DNA of 37,585 nucleotides from Candidatus Woesearchaeota archaeon (GTDB lineage: Archaea > Nanobdellota > Nanobdellia > Woesearchaeales > JAHWIC01). Positions within the stretch are counted from its first letter, which is position 1; each line of letters starts with the position of its first letter. The notes under the pieces are model-generated. The model did not search any database. It was not told where the DNA came from and saw only the letters and a program-made list of their open reading frames with translations. Location: the NCBI GenBank assembly GCA_019322805.1, contig JAHWIC010000011.1, forward strand, positions 1 to 37,585, in the 5' to 3' direction. A program made the translations under genes and the position numbers. Below, one piece after another: positions 30,985-37,585 of the stretch.

Positions 30985-31337
30985 AAAAGATATTATATGT
31001 GGAAGATAATAAAGATACTGCAAATGCAGTAAAAACTGTCTTAGCAAATGCAGGATTTAATGTGGAAATAGCTCCGAATGGAAATCAATGTTTAAGAAAA
31101 TCAAAAAATCCTTTTGATCTATATATATTAGATATTATGTTACCAGATATGTCTGGGTGGGATCTGTTCGAAAAACTGAAGGAAAATAATACTAAATCCA
31201 AATTTGTTTTTCTTAGTGTTATTCCAATGTCTACAGAAAGGATAAAAGAGTTAAGAAGAGCTGGAGTTTCAGATTGTATAACAAAACCTTTTGGGAAAAG
31301 TGACCTGATTTCAAGGATTAAGAAGATATTAAGATGA
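30981..31337 (+). CDS. single-domain response regulator embedded in the pilus motor operon
   Basis: The 118-residue receiver has E8/D9, phospho-acceptor D51 in ILDIMLPDMSGWD, Ser79 and K102 in TKPF. It is closest to the receiver at 7870 (shared ILYVEDN.DTA.AVK, MLPDMSGWD and RAGVSD-type segments). It overlaps both the motor ATPase and the FlaJ-like gene by 4 bp (ATGA), so it is translated in step with the motor. Its codon and base use is clearly more AT-rich than its neighbours, which suggests later insertion. Direct control of the motor by phosphorylation is the natural inference, similar in concept to CheY acting on a rotary motor. Confidence 0.94.
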   Translation: MKKILYVEDNKDTANAVKTVLANAGFNVEIAPNGNQCLRKSKNPFDLYILDIMLPDMSGWDLFEKLKENNTKSKFVFLSVIPMSTERIKELRRAGVSDCITKPFGKSDLISRIKKILR

Positions 31338-32227
31338 CTCAGAGAATCCCTTTAATGCTTATTCCGCTGGAGATAGGCAAAAAGATTTCCAAGAGATTGG
31401 TTGGGATTGGGGCAGTGCTTGCAAGGATTGTTCCTGGATTAAAATACGATTTGGAAAAAACAGACATTGACTTAACGCAGGAAGAGTACCTTGCTGTATG
31501 CCTGGTTAACTGCCTTTTTGTCTTTGTCCTCTTTTCAGTGCTTTCGTTCTTTTTAAACTATTTTGTCGGGCTAAAGACCTTGCAGCAGTCATTAACACTA
31601 AGCCTTGGAATCGGTCTTGCGCTGCTTGTCTTGTTCTTTGTCCTGCTGGCAAGGTACCCGAAGATACTTGCAAAGAAAAAAGCAGAGCAGCTGGAAAAAA
31701 ACCTTGTATTTGCATTAAAGGATATCCTGCTGCAGATAAGCTCCGGCGTATCCTTGTACAACTCATTAGTAAATGTTTCAAAAGCGAATTACGGATTAGT
31801 AAGCACGGAACTTGAGAAGACAGCAAAACAGGTCAATTCAGGGAAGCCGATGGACAAGGCCCTTGAGGAACTGGCAATTACATCAGAGTCAGAATACTTG
31901 AGGAAAACAGTATGGCAGCTGGTGAATACTTTACGGGCGGGAGCCAGCTTGAAAGGAGCCTTGAAAACAATAATAACGCACCTGATGATGGAACAAAAAT
32001 CAAAGATAAGGGATTATGCAAAGGAACTAAATATGTGGTCGTTAATATATATGCTCTTTGCAGTTGCCATCCCAACAATTGGGATAACAATGATGGTCAT
32101 ACTTTCCTCTTTTGCCGGGATGGGCATGGGCAAAGGAACGCTTGTTGCATTTATTATAGCCTGCTTTATCGTGCAGTTTGTCCTAATAGGATTGGTCAAG
32201 GCAAGAAGGCCAATGGTGCATATCTGA
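31334..32227 (+). CDS. pilus/archaellum assembly membrane protein 1 (FlaJ/TadC-like)
   Basis: The 297-residue protein has the T2SSF-domain pattern: membrane helices at about 52-78 and 85-108, a cytoplasmic helical domain (LEKNLVFALKDILLQISSGV, LEKTAKQVNSGKPMDKALEE, RAGASLKGALKTI), and two C-terminal helices (about 232-290). Such proteins form the membrane platform driven by the FlaI-type ATPase. Its end overlaps the next gene by one base (TGATG), and a second paralogous platform protein follows, so the pair may form a heterodimer as in Tad systems (TadB/TadC). Confidence 0.88.
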   Translation: MTQRIPLMLIPLEIGKKISKRLVGIGAVLARIVPGLKYDLEKTDIDLTQEEYLAVCLVNCLFVFVLFSVLSFFLNYFVGLKTLQQSLTLSLGIGLALLVLFFVLLARYPKILAKKKAEQLEKNLVFALKDILLQISSGVSLYNSLVNVSKANYGLVSTELEKTAKQVNSGKPMDKALEELAITSESEYLRKTVWQLVNTLRAGASLKGALKTIITHLMMEQKSKIRDYAKELNMWSLIYMLFAVAIPTIGITMMVILSSFAGMGMGKGTLVAFIIACFIVQFVLIGLVKARRPMVHI

Positions 32228-33252
32228 TGAAAATAAAATATAGGATTTACACGACAATGGCAAGGCTTGTGCCAATAAAGTACAGGAAACACCTGGAGCA
32301 GATGCTTTTGTATGCTGGAGAAAAAAGAAGCGTTGATTTCTGGGTTGGAAGCGCTTCTGTCCTTGCTGTCCTGCTCTTTATAATCCTATTCCTTTCCCAG
32401 CTGATATTCTTTCCAGCAAAGGAAATAGCAAAGCCGGAAGTTATCCCTTTGGCTTTCCCGCCCATGTATGTGGTTTTTGCCTTACTGTCCCTTTTGGCTG
32501 TCCAGTTCCTGGTTTATATCGCTATTTATTTCAAAGCAGCGGACAGGACAAAAAGGGTTGAAGAGTCTTTGCCGGATGCCCTGCAATTAATGTCTGCAAA
32601 CCTAAGGGCAGGGATGACCCCGTTCCAGTCAATGAAACTGGCAGCAAGGAAGGAGTTCGGGCCGTTAAAAGAAGAGATAGAATACGCAACAACAAAGGCA
32701 TTGGGAACAGAATCTTTTGCAAAAGCGTTATTAAGCATGGCAAAAAGGATACAGTCTCCCTTGCTGGAGAGGGCAATGAAATTATTTGCAACATCAATGA
32801 AGTCAGGAGGCCGCTTAGCCCAGTTATTGGAGGATTTAGCAAATGACATTGCAGAAACAAAGGCATTGAAAAGGGATTTAGTCACAAACACAAAGATGTA
32901 CAGCATGCTGATAATGTTCATGGTAATTGTTGGAGCCCCTATATTGTTATCTGTTTCAATACATTTCATAAAAATTATTTCAGACATGCAGGCTACTACA
33001 GGAGTAGCTGAAGCTGAGTTTGGAATGGCTTTCCTGGTAGGGACCATAAGCCTGACCCCCGGGTTTTTAATTAAGATGTCAGTTGCAGTGCTTTTTGTCA
33101 CTTCACTGCTGGCAAGCATGCTGATGGGGGTCATTGCAGAGGGCAATGAGAAGTACGGCCTAAGGTACGCTCCAATGGTCATAACAGCTTCCCTGGCTGC
33201 TTTTGCGGTTTCAAGGCATGTCATAAGCAGTTTTTTCGGAGGCATGATGTAG
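32227..33252 (+). CDS. pilus/archaellum assembly membrane protein 2 (FlaJ/TadC-like)
   Basis: The start is the ATG at 32227 within TGATG, overlapping the previous stop by one base; the longer open frame from 31912 runs through the previous gene and was rejected. The 341-residue product has N-terminal helices (about 38-62 and 75-100), the T2SSF cytoplasmic domain (RVEESLPDALQLMSANLRAG, AKRIQSPLLERAMKLFATSM, GGRLAQLLEDLANDI) and three C-terminal helices. It is the second half of the membrane platform and ends the motor operon; a new promoter serves the pilin genes downstream. Confidence 0.88.
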   Translation: MKIKYRIYTTMARLVPIKYRKHLEQMLLYAGEKRSVDFWVGSASVLAVLLFIILFLSQLIFFPAKEIAKPEVIPLAFPPMYVVFALLSLLAVQFLVYIAIYFKAADRTKRVEESLPDALQLMSANLRAGMTPFQSMKLAARKEFGPLKEEIEYATTKALGTESFAKALLSMAKRIQSPLLERAMKLFATSMKSGGRLAQLLEDLANDIAETKALKRDLVTNTKMYSMLIMFMVIVGAPILLSVSIHFIKIISDMQATTGVAEAEFGMAFLVGTISLTPGFLIKMSVAVLFVTSLLASMLMGVIAEGNEKYGLRYAPMVITASLAAFAVSRHVISSFFGGMM

Positions 33253-33366
33253 TTTTTTGTATTATCCGCGAGAGGATTACAGCATTTATCCTTCTGGTGA
33301 TATAAAAAAAAATTAATATACATTTACAATCCGTACCATATACACAAACATTTTTAGAGGTGAGAT

Positions 33367-33825
33367 ATGATTTTTAGAAAAAAGGCTCAGGGAGCAACTG
33401 AGTACATAATCATAGTTGGCGTTGTGATAATAATTGCGCTCATCGTAGTTATTGCTATGGGAGGCATCCCTGGAATCGGGAGAGGAGCAACTGGAAGAGC
33501 AATTGCGTCTTACTGGGCTACTGCTGATGTTGCAATAACTGACTATGCTATTTCGGCAGGTGGAACTGACACAGTAATTGTAAAGAACAACCTGAGAAAC
33601 CAGATAACTTTAACAGACGTTGTGGTGAATAGTGTTGACCTTGAAACCTCAACAACAACCATAGCGCCTGGTGGTTCTAAGACATATACCGGAAGCATTG
33701 CAGCATGCACAGCAGGCCAGTCATTCAGCTACAGCACAAATATTTATTACCAGGATACAAAAACAAGCGCTTATTATAACTTCACAGGGGACGGCAATAA
33801 GCTGGAAGGAACTTGTGCTAGTTAG
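33367..33825 (+). CDS. type IV pilin, class III signal peptide (pilin 1)
   Basis: The 152-residue protein begins MIFRKKAQGATEYIIIVGVV: basic leader, KAQGATEY (6-13) with Glu after the expected cleavage site, then the hydrophobic polymerisation helix. The extracellular domain is Thr/Ser-rich with two Cys (AACTAGQ and the EGTCAS end). It has its own promoter (TATA-like TAATATACAT at about 33314-33323) and the ribosome-binding site GAGGTGAG. It is a paralogue of the next gene, with matching GNKLEGTCAS ends. Likely major filament subunit. Confidence 0.9.
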   Translation: MIFRKKAQGATEYIIIVGVVIIIALIVVIAMGGIPGIGRGATGRAIASYWATADVAITDYAISAGGTDTVIVKNNLRNQITLTDVVVNSVDLETSTTTIAPGGSKTYTGSIAACTAGQSFSYSTNIYYQDTKTSAYYNFTGDGNKLEGTCAS

Positions 33826-33863
33826 GAGTAAACTATTTTTTATTTGTCTTAAGGGGTTTGTAA

Positions 33864-34325
33864 ATGGATAGTCGTAAAGCTCAGGGAGCAACTGAATACA
33901 TGATAATCCTTGCAGTTGTTATTATTATTGCCTTGCTGGCAATACTTGTCCTAAAAGGAGTGCCTTCTATCGGGAAGTCCGGAGCGGAAAGGAGCAGCGC
34001 TGCTTTCTGGAGCACAGCTGATATAGGGTTCATGTCGTATGCGGTTGACTCAAGCGGGATAGTGATGAACATAAGGAATAATTTCAAGAATACTATTACG
34101 ATCACAAAGATTGAATTAAGCGATGAGAGCTTAACAACAAGCCCTTCGCTGCCTGAGACGTTAGCTGCTGGAGAGGAAAAGACATTCACAAGCGATGACG
34201 TGACATGCACTGCTGGAAACAGGCTCTCGTACGATGTCGAGATTGAATACACTGATGAGGAAACAAGCGCTGAGTATACATTTACCGGAACAGGCAATAA
34301 GCTGGAAGGAACCTGCGCATCATGA
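33864..34325 (+). CDS. type IV pilin, class III signal peptide (pilin 2)
   Basis: The 153-residue protein starts MDSRKAQGATEYMIILAVVI with KAQGATEY at 5-12. It is a tandem paralogue of pilin 1, sharing AxxDxxxxxYAxxxSG, a Cys-containing CTAGxxxSY, the YxFTGxGNKLEGTCAS ending and the class III leader. The two follow each other by 38 bp with no separate TATA box evident. Its last 4 bp overlap the Cys-rich gene. Different subunits of one filament, or alternative filaments, are both possible. Confidence 0.9.
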   Translation: MDSRKAQGATEYMIILAVVIIIALLAILVLKGVPSIGKSGAERSSAAFWSTADIGFMSYAVDSSGIVMNIRNNFKNTITITKIELSDESLTTSPSLPETLAAGEEKTFTSDDVTCTAGNRLSYDVEIEYTDEETSAEYTFTGTGNKLEGTCAS

Positions 34326-35128
34326 AGCGGCTTTTATTCTTAATCCTGATAATGCTGTCTGTTCCTGCTTATTCTGTTACAAAGGAAAACATCAACCTGG
34401 AGCTTTGGGAAAGCATTGTTGTCGGCGGCAGGAATTTCACTTTAGTTGGCATTAGCGCTTATAAAGACACAGTAATGATGACAATAGATGATGAAAAGCA
34501 TGCTGTATCAACAAACAGGACAGAAAGCATTAACGGCATTCATATCAGCGTTGGATGGGTCTATAAAACAACAAGATGGAGGAATGGCTTTGCAGAGCTG
34601 AACATCTCCATGAATTACACCTGCGGCAACGGCAAATGTGAAAGCAGGTGGGAAAATCATGAAAACTGCTGCATAGACTGCAATTGTTCTGGTAATTATA
34701 CATGCTATAACAAAAAATGCGTTAAATCGGAATTTATCCAGTGCTACAGGAATGCAGAATGCAGGGATGAATATCCATGCACAGAGGATTACTGCTCAGG
34801 CTTCCCAAAGCTGTGCTATCACAGGGAGATAACTGAATGCAGGCACGGAGACGGTTGTTGTCCAAGTAACTGCACTGCTGTTGAGGATGAGGACTGCTAT
34901 GTTGAAAAACTAAAATGCAAGACAGACGCTGACTGCGATGACAATAATGTGAGCACAATTGATAAATGCTCCAAGATAACAAACTGGTGTTCGCATGTGC
35001 TGAATGAGACAAAAGGAGAAGTTGAAGAAGAAAATATAACCAATATAACTGTCGAAACACCAAAACCAGCAGTTGAAAAAAAGAGTTTTTTAAAGAAGTT
35101 ATTGGATTGGTTGAAAGGATTGTTTTGA
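34322..35128 (+). CDS. secreted Cys-rich protein with C-terminal amphipathic helix
   Basis: The 268-residue protein has a signal peptide (MKRLLFLILIMLSVPAYS), an N-terminal beta-rich domain (about 20-100) and a Cys-rich region (about 105-225) made of CGNGKCESRWENHENCCIDC- and CYRNAECRDEYPCTEDYC-type repeats, the disulfide-rich modules common in large surface proteins of DPANN archaea. Many Asn-x-Thr/Ser sites follow. The end is a basic amphipathic helix (KKSFLKKLLDWLKGLF). It overlaps pilin 2 by 4 bp and so is part of the pilin operon, perhaps as an adhesin or tip protein. Three-hairpin element C begins at the stop codon. Confidence 0.8.
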   Translation: MKRLLFLILIMLSVPAYSVTKENINLELWESIVVGGRNFTLVGISAYKDTVMMTIDDEKHAVSTNRTESINGIHISVGWVYKTTRWRNGFAELNISMNYTCGNGKCESRWENHENCCIDCNCSGNYTCYNKKCVKSEFIQCYRNAECRDEYPCTEDYCSGFPKLCYHREITECRHGDGCCPSNCTAVEDEDCYVEKLKCKTDADCDDNNVSTIDKCSKITNWCSHVLNETKGEVEEENITNITVETPKPAVEKKSFLKKLLDWLKGLF

Positions 35129-35322
35129 TTTTTGCTTTCTTCTCTTCCTTAAAGCAAATATCATCTGCAGTGTTTCTTAATGAAACAGAATAAGATGAAA
35201 ATTTAGTAAACGCAACAATTTTATAGAATATTGCGTTTACTATTTAGTAAGCGAAACTATTGATATCATAATTTCGCTTACTATAACCTTTATCCTAGTT
35301 GTGCAAGGAATTTTCAGATTTA
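35127..35322 (+). ncRNA. three-hairpin element, copy C, with two extra hairpins inserted in P3
   Basis: P1 pairs 35127-35138 with 35151-35162 (one mismatch) and overlaps the stop codon of the Cys-rich gene. P2 pairs 35162-35166 with 35193-35197 and 35171-35176 with 35182-35187. P3 pairs 35197-35203 with 35309-35315. Between the P3 strands are two related 12-bp hairpins: 35204-35215/35231-35242 (TAGTAAACGCAA) and 35245-35256/35272-35283 (TAGTAAGCGAAA). P1 and P3 are close in sequence to copies A and B; P2 is paired by different bases. A T-rich tract follows. Confidence 0.58.
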
Positions 35323-35351
35323 TTTTTTTATTTTTAATTGTTATTTTTTTA
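35318..35351 (+). terminator. T-rich tract, candidate transcription terminator
   Basis: Runs of seven T (35324-35330 and 35345-35351) and one of five follow element C directly. Oligo-T tracts terminate archaeal RNA polymerase, so the pilin transcript probably ends here with element C at its 3' end. Confidence 0.5.
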
Positions 35352-35419
35352 TTGTTCTTAACTATTGAAAGAAATTCAGATCAAAAATTATTGATTCTAC
35401 CTATTTTTGTTTTTCAGAT

Positions 35420-35563
35420 TTAATTATTTTCCTTAAAATATTTCTCTATCTTCTCATGCCTTAATATATACTTCCTTATCCTTTTCTTTAGAACTCTAAT
35501 ATAAGCAAGTACCCCAGTTCCGATTATAGAAACCCCAATAGCTTCAAGTAGGATTTTGTTCAT
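35420..35563 (-). CDS. 47-residue single-helix membrane protein
   Basis: The short frame MNKILLEAIGVSIIGTGVLA then YIRVLKKRIRKYILRHEKIEKYFKENN has one hydrophobic helix (about 4-21) and a strongly basic tail. A TATA box (CTTATAAC on the minus strand, 35588-35595) is 28 nt before the ATG, matching the leaderless rule of this window, which is the main support that it is a real gene. It sits alone between element C and the surface protein gene. Function unknown; a small membrane regulator or a toxin-like peptide would look like this, but nothing points to either. Confidence 0.5.
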   Translation of the reverse strand: MNKILLEAIGVSIIGTGVLAYIRVLKKRIRKYILRHEKIEKYFKENN

Positions 35564-35587
35564 CTCATCAATCAAATCCAATAGAGT

Positions 35588-35595
35588 GTTATAAG
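35588..35595 (-). promoter_or_regulatory. TATA box of the 47-residue protein
   Basis: Minus-strand CTTATAAC is centred 28 nt before the start at 35563. Confidence 0.45.
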
Positions 35596-35634
35596 ATTTT
35601 TTTATTAACTAAGGGGAGAGAATGTCTGAAAGCC

Positions 35635-36768
35635 TTATTTCAGTCTTTTCCTCAATACAATATTTAGGATTATTAAAAATAAAATTAAGAATAAAGGCCC
35701 TGTTAATGAGGCTCTGAGAGGCACGACCTCTGGCACTTCCTCTTCCACCCTAACAGTAGATTCTTTCTCATCCGTAGCTGTAATAGAGTAAAACACCTTG
35801 CCGACAACCTTGTGCATACCTCTAGTCTCTGGTGTAAAGCCTGAATTAAGAACAACACTTTTACCAACTGGAACATACACTTCTTCACTTTCAATATACT
35901 TAATAGGTGTGTCACTAATATGTATACTGCCTTTGAATTTTGCATGAACCCCAAGCTCTCCAATATTTTCAAAATGAGTATTAATGTTTACTCTCTCATT
36001 TATCTCAGCTTCTTTCTCGGTTTCAATGAATAGTAATTTTCCATATCTCAGCAGAGAATATCTTTCTAGCACACTAAATGGCACTCTAAAATCTCTCAAA
36101 AAAACATCATCGAGCAAGAAGGTTATATCTCCATTATACCTGCCTTCTGTCAAGTTCTGGCTCAGGCTGATTACTGCTAACTTTTCTTCAAAAGGAAGCA
36201 GCGGAACCTCGTGCACAGAATGTATGCCATCTATTCCTATTATAGCCTTTACCCTGGCTTCAACATTGCCTTTGTTGGCAATATCCACGAAGATGTCAAC
36301 CAAATGATCTTCTTCTGTATCTTTAATAGAAACATCTTTTATCTCTACTTGTTTAACCTCTTGATTGGTTATCTGCACACTTATCTTTATCTGGGATATA
36401 GCTATCCCCTGGTCTATTTCTGACTGTTTATTGAGAAGATTTATCAGCACAGTTCCGGTATAAGCTCCCTCAGCAACATTATCAGGAGGTCGTATGACGA
36501 GTTTTAAAGATATAGGTTTAGCCTTACTTAGCGACAATTCTGCGCTTGGTTCAAACCTTACCCAATCCTTAATCTTACCCATTGCTGAGGGAGTTATTAG
36601 AACAAAATCATCACTGTCAGAGGTAATTCTTATGACCTTTTCGGCATAGCCTCCAGCCAATACATTGTTGAATTTTATTTCTTCAGTATCAACATTAACA
36701 GCAATTGCACCAACCCCATTTAACAAAATTAAGAACACAAAACTAAAAATAATTATTCTTTTAATCAT
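35635..36768 (-). CDS. secreted Ig-like surface protein with C-terminal membrane anchor
   Basis: The start is the ATG at 36768 (GGAG eight bases upstream), giving 377 residues with a signal peptide (MIKRIIIFSFVFLILLNGVG). Then come several predicted Ig-like/beta-sandwich domains (for example GYAEKVIRITSDSDDFVLIT, VDIFVDIANKGNVEARVKAI and VNINTHFENIGELGVHAKFK, the NEW3/CARDB type of strand pattern) and one C-terminal transmembrane helix (PLFLILFLIILNIVLRKRLK). The upstream ATG at 36825 would place 19 extra residues before the signal peptide and lies too close to the TATA-like GTATTTAAG at 36839-36847. It is likely an outer-face envelope protein; no catalytic motif was seen. Confidence 0.75.
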   Translation of the reverse strand: MIKRIIIFSFVFLILLNGVGAIAVNVDTEEIKFNNVLAGGYAEKVIRITSDSDDFVLITPSAMGKIKDWVRFEPSAELSLSKAKPISLKLVIRPPDNVAEGAYTGTVLINLLNKQSEIDQGIAISQIKISVQITNQEVKQVEIKDVSIKDTEEDHLVDIFVDIANKGNVEARVKAIIGIDGIHSVHEVPLLPFEEKLAVISLSQNLTEGRYNGDITFLLDDVFLRDFRVPFSVLERYSLLRYGKLLFIETEKEAEINERVNINTHFENIGELGVHAKFKGSIHISDTPIKYIESEEVYVPVGKSVVLNSGFTPETRGMHKVVGKVFYSITATDEKESTVRVEEEVPEVVPLRASLTGPLFLILFLIILNIVLRKRLK

Positions 36769-36825
36769 GCTGAAACTCCGACGTAGGGTTGGGCAGGCAT
36801 AGATAGCATTCTCCAACAATAACAT

Positions 36826-37069
36826 TCGACAATTAATTGTATTTAAGCGCTTGGTTGAGATTTTTTACTAAGGATGAGACTTATTTTTAGATATTAAACT
36901 AAATTTGCTAAATATAGACGAAGGAATTTAAGGAATTAATGGATGTCATCATTATTTTATAATAAAATCAGTAACAAGTTATTCTCCTTTTTTAGGGTAA
37001 AAAAAATATTTATTTATTTTTGATGTTCTAGGTATTTTTTAAGTCATTTTAGTATTATTTTTTTGAGGT
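36826..37069. other. AT-rich intergenic region with divergent promoters
   Basis: This gap holds a TATA-like box for the minus-strand surface protein (36839-36847) and, near its right end, an AAATATTTATTTA stretch (about 37007-37019) that could drive the gene at 37079. No open frame, repeat or RNA gene was recognised. Confidence 0.35.
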
Positions 37070-37078
37070 ATGAAAAGA

Positions 37079-37585
37079 ATGAATAGACGAGGAACAATAA
37101 AGAAACAATATGTTCTGTTCTTTTTGTTGATAGTGTTGTTGGCGATTTCTGTTATTGCTTTATCTTCTGTGACGCTTAATGCTCCAGCAAACAATGCTTA
37201 TATCAGAAGCACTTATTTATTGAATGCGACAACAGATGTAACTGCAGATAATGCAACATTTTATTATTCAAATGCATCAGTTTTTTATGAGATAGGTACA
37301 AATACAACAAATGGCACAACATTCACTTTTAGTTGGGATACATCTGCAATAAGTGATGGAGCATACAATGTAACTGTCAATGCAACGAATGCTTCTGGCA
37401 CTGTTGTTACAGACAAAAATCTTAATATTGTGGTTGACAATACAAACCCAGTAATAGCCTTAGATGCACCAGCAACAAACTCATGGGATGCTGATGGAAG
37501 TGTAACATTCCAGTACACTCCAACAGACACAAACCTAGGAACATGCATTATCTATGGAAACTTCTCAACCTCATGGGCTGCAAAT
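37079..37585 (+). CDS. large Ig-like repeat surface protein, partial (N-terminal part)
   Basis: The frame runs off the right edge after 169 codons. It begins MNRRGTIKKQYVLFFLLIVL, a signal peptide, then Ig-like domains rich in Asn-x-Thr/Ser (NATTDVTADNATFYYSNAS, NGTTFTFSWDTSAISDGAYN, VTVNATNASGTVVTDKNLNI) and the NPVIALDAPATNS start of a second repeat. GAGGT at 37065-37069 touches an upstream ATG (37070) but is nine bases from the ATG at 37079, so the latter is preferred. Proteins like this are typical long repeat surface or S-layer-associated proteins of DPANN archaea; the total length cannot be known here. Confidence 0.82.
   Translation, partial: MNRRGTIKKQYVLFFLLIVLLAISVIALSSVTLNAPANNAYIRSTYLLNATTDVTADNATFYYSNASVFYEIGTNTTNGTTFTFSWDTSAISDGAYNVTVNATNASGTVVTDKNLNIVVDNTNPVIALDAPATNSWDADGSVTFQYTPTDTNLGTCIIYGNFSTSWAAN

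Noticed and set aside
31912..32226. N-terminal extension of the second FlaJ/TadC-like frame
   Set aside because: It runs through the first FlaJ/TadC-like gene in another frame; the ATG at 32227 overlaps the previous stop as TGATG and begins the membrane-protein sequence.
32526..33323. Long minus-strand open frame opposite the second FlaJ/TadC-like gene
   Set aside because: It is a shadow of the plus-strand membrane protein; the translation has no coherent domain and no promoter or ribosome-binding site.
7603..35634. Insertion sequence or MITE origin of the three-hairpin elements
   Set aside because: No target-site duplications, terminal inverted repeats spanning the whole element or transposase were seen; loops and the middle stem differ by compensated changes. 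Not fully excluded without a genome search.
1..37585. tRNA, rRNA or other standard RNA genes
   Set aside because: No T-loop/anticodon-type pattern or rRNA-like sequence was recognised on either strand by eye.

Overview
The window looks like chromosomal DNA from an uncultivated, AT-rich archaeon, most likely a DPANN lineage of the Woesearchaeota/Pacearchaeota kind. Supporting signs are archaeal promoters (TATA box centred about 26-28 nt before the start codon, often leaderless), class III signal peptides of the KAQGATEY type, an archaellum/type IV pilus ATPase with two FlaJ/TadC-like proteins, KaiC-family ATPases, a UbiA-type lipid prenyltransferase and large Asn-rich Ig-like surface proteins. 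Genus-level placement cannot be made from this sequence alone. No rRNA, tRNA, CRISPR array or transposase was seen.

Layout. 0-6.1 kb: a partial winged-helix regulator, a small basic protein, a protein with two V4R-like halves, then a minus-strand operon (UbiA prenyltransferase, homocitrate/isopropylmalate synthase-like enzyme, LeuD-like dehydratase small subunit, FAD reductase) opposite a type I IPP isomerase. 6.2-8.7 kb: RadC, a wHTH protein, a short coiled-coil protein, a receiver protein and two tandem ribbon-helix-helix genes. 8.8-16.8 kb: a sensory operon on the plus strand: four-PAS protein, FIST lipoprotein plus HAMP receptor, ABC-type binding lipoprotein plus HAMP histidine kinase, then a receiver protein and a P-loop-less KaiC-like protein. 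16.8-20.9 kb: an AbiE-like toxin-antitoxin pair, KaiC ATPase plus rhomboid protease, and a DUF4143 ATPase. 20.9-28.5 kb (minus): histidine kinase, receiver and KaiC-like protein; then a tight operon starting with a KaiB-like/V4R fusion and a KaiC-like protein, a wHTH protein, a KaiC ATPase and five pilin-like proteins. 28.6-35.1 kb (plus): the type IV pilus motor operon, with a receiver protein embedded in it, then two paralogous pilins and a Cys-rich secreted protein. 35.4-37.6 kb: a 47-aa membrane protein and two surface proteins.

How the parts may work together (inference): the recurring receivers, histidine kinases, lipoprotein-receptor pairs, KaiC/KaiB-like proteins and pilus genes look like one sensory circuit that controls a type IV pilus or archaellum-like machine. 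FlaH/ArlH, the known partner of the FlaI motor, is itself a KaiC-family protein, so the KaiC ATPase at 23.5-24.5 kb is a candidate motor partner.

The most striking non-coding signal is a three-hairpin element present three times (about 7.67-7.79 kb on minus, 15.48-15.66 kb and 35.13-35.32 kb on plus). The junction sequences are conserved, the middle stem is kept by different base pairs in each copy, and each copy lies directly 3' of a gene of the sensory/pilus set. It is a good candidate for an undescribed structured RNA or 3'-UTR element.
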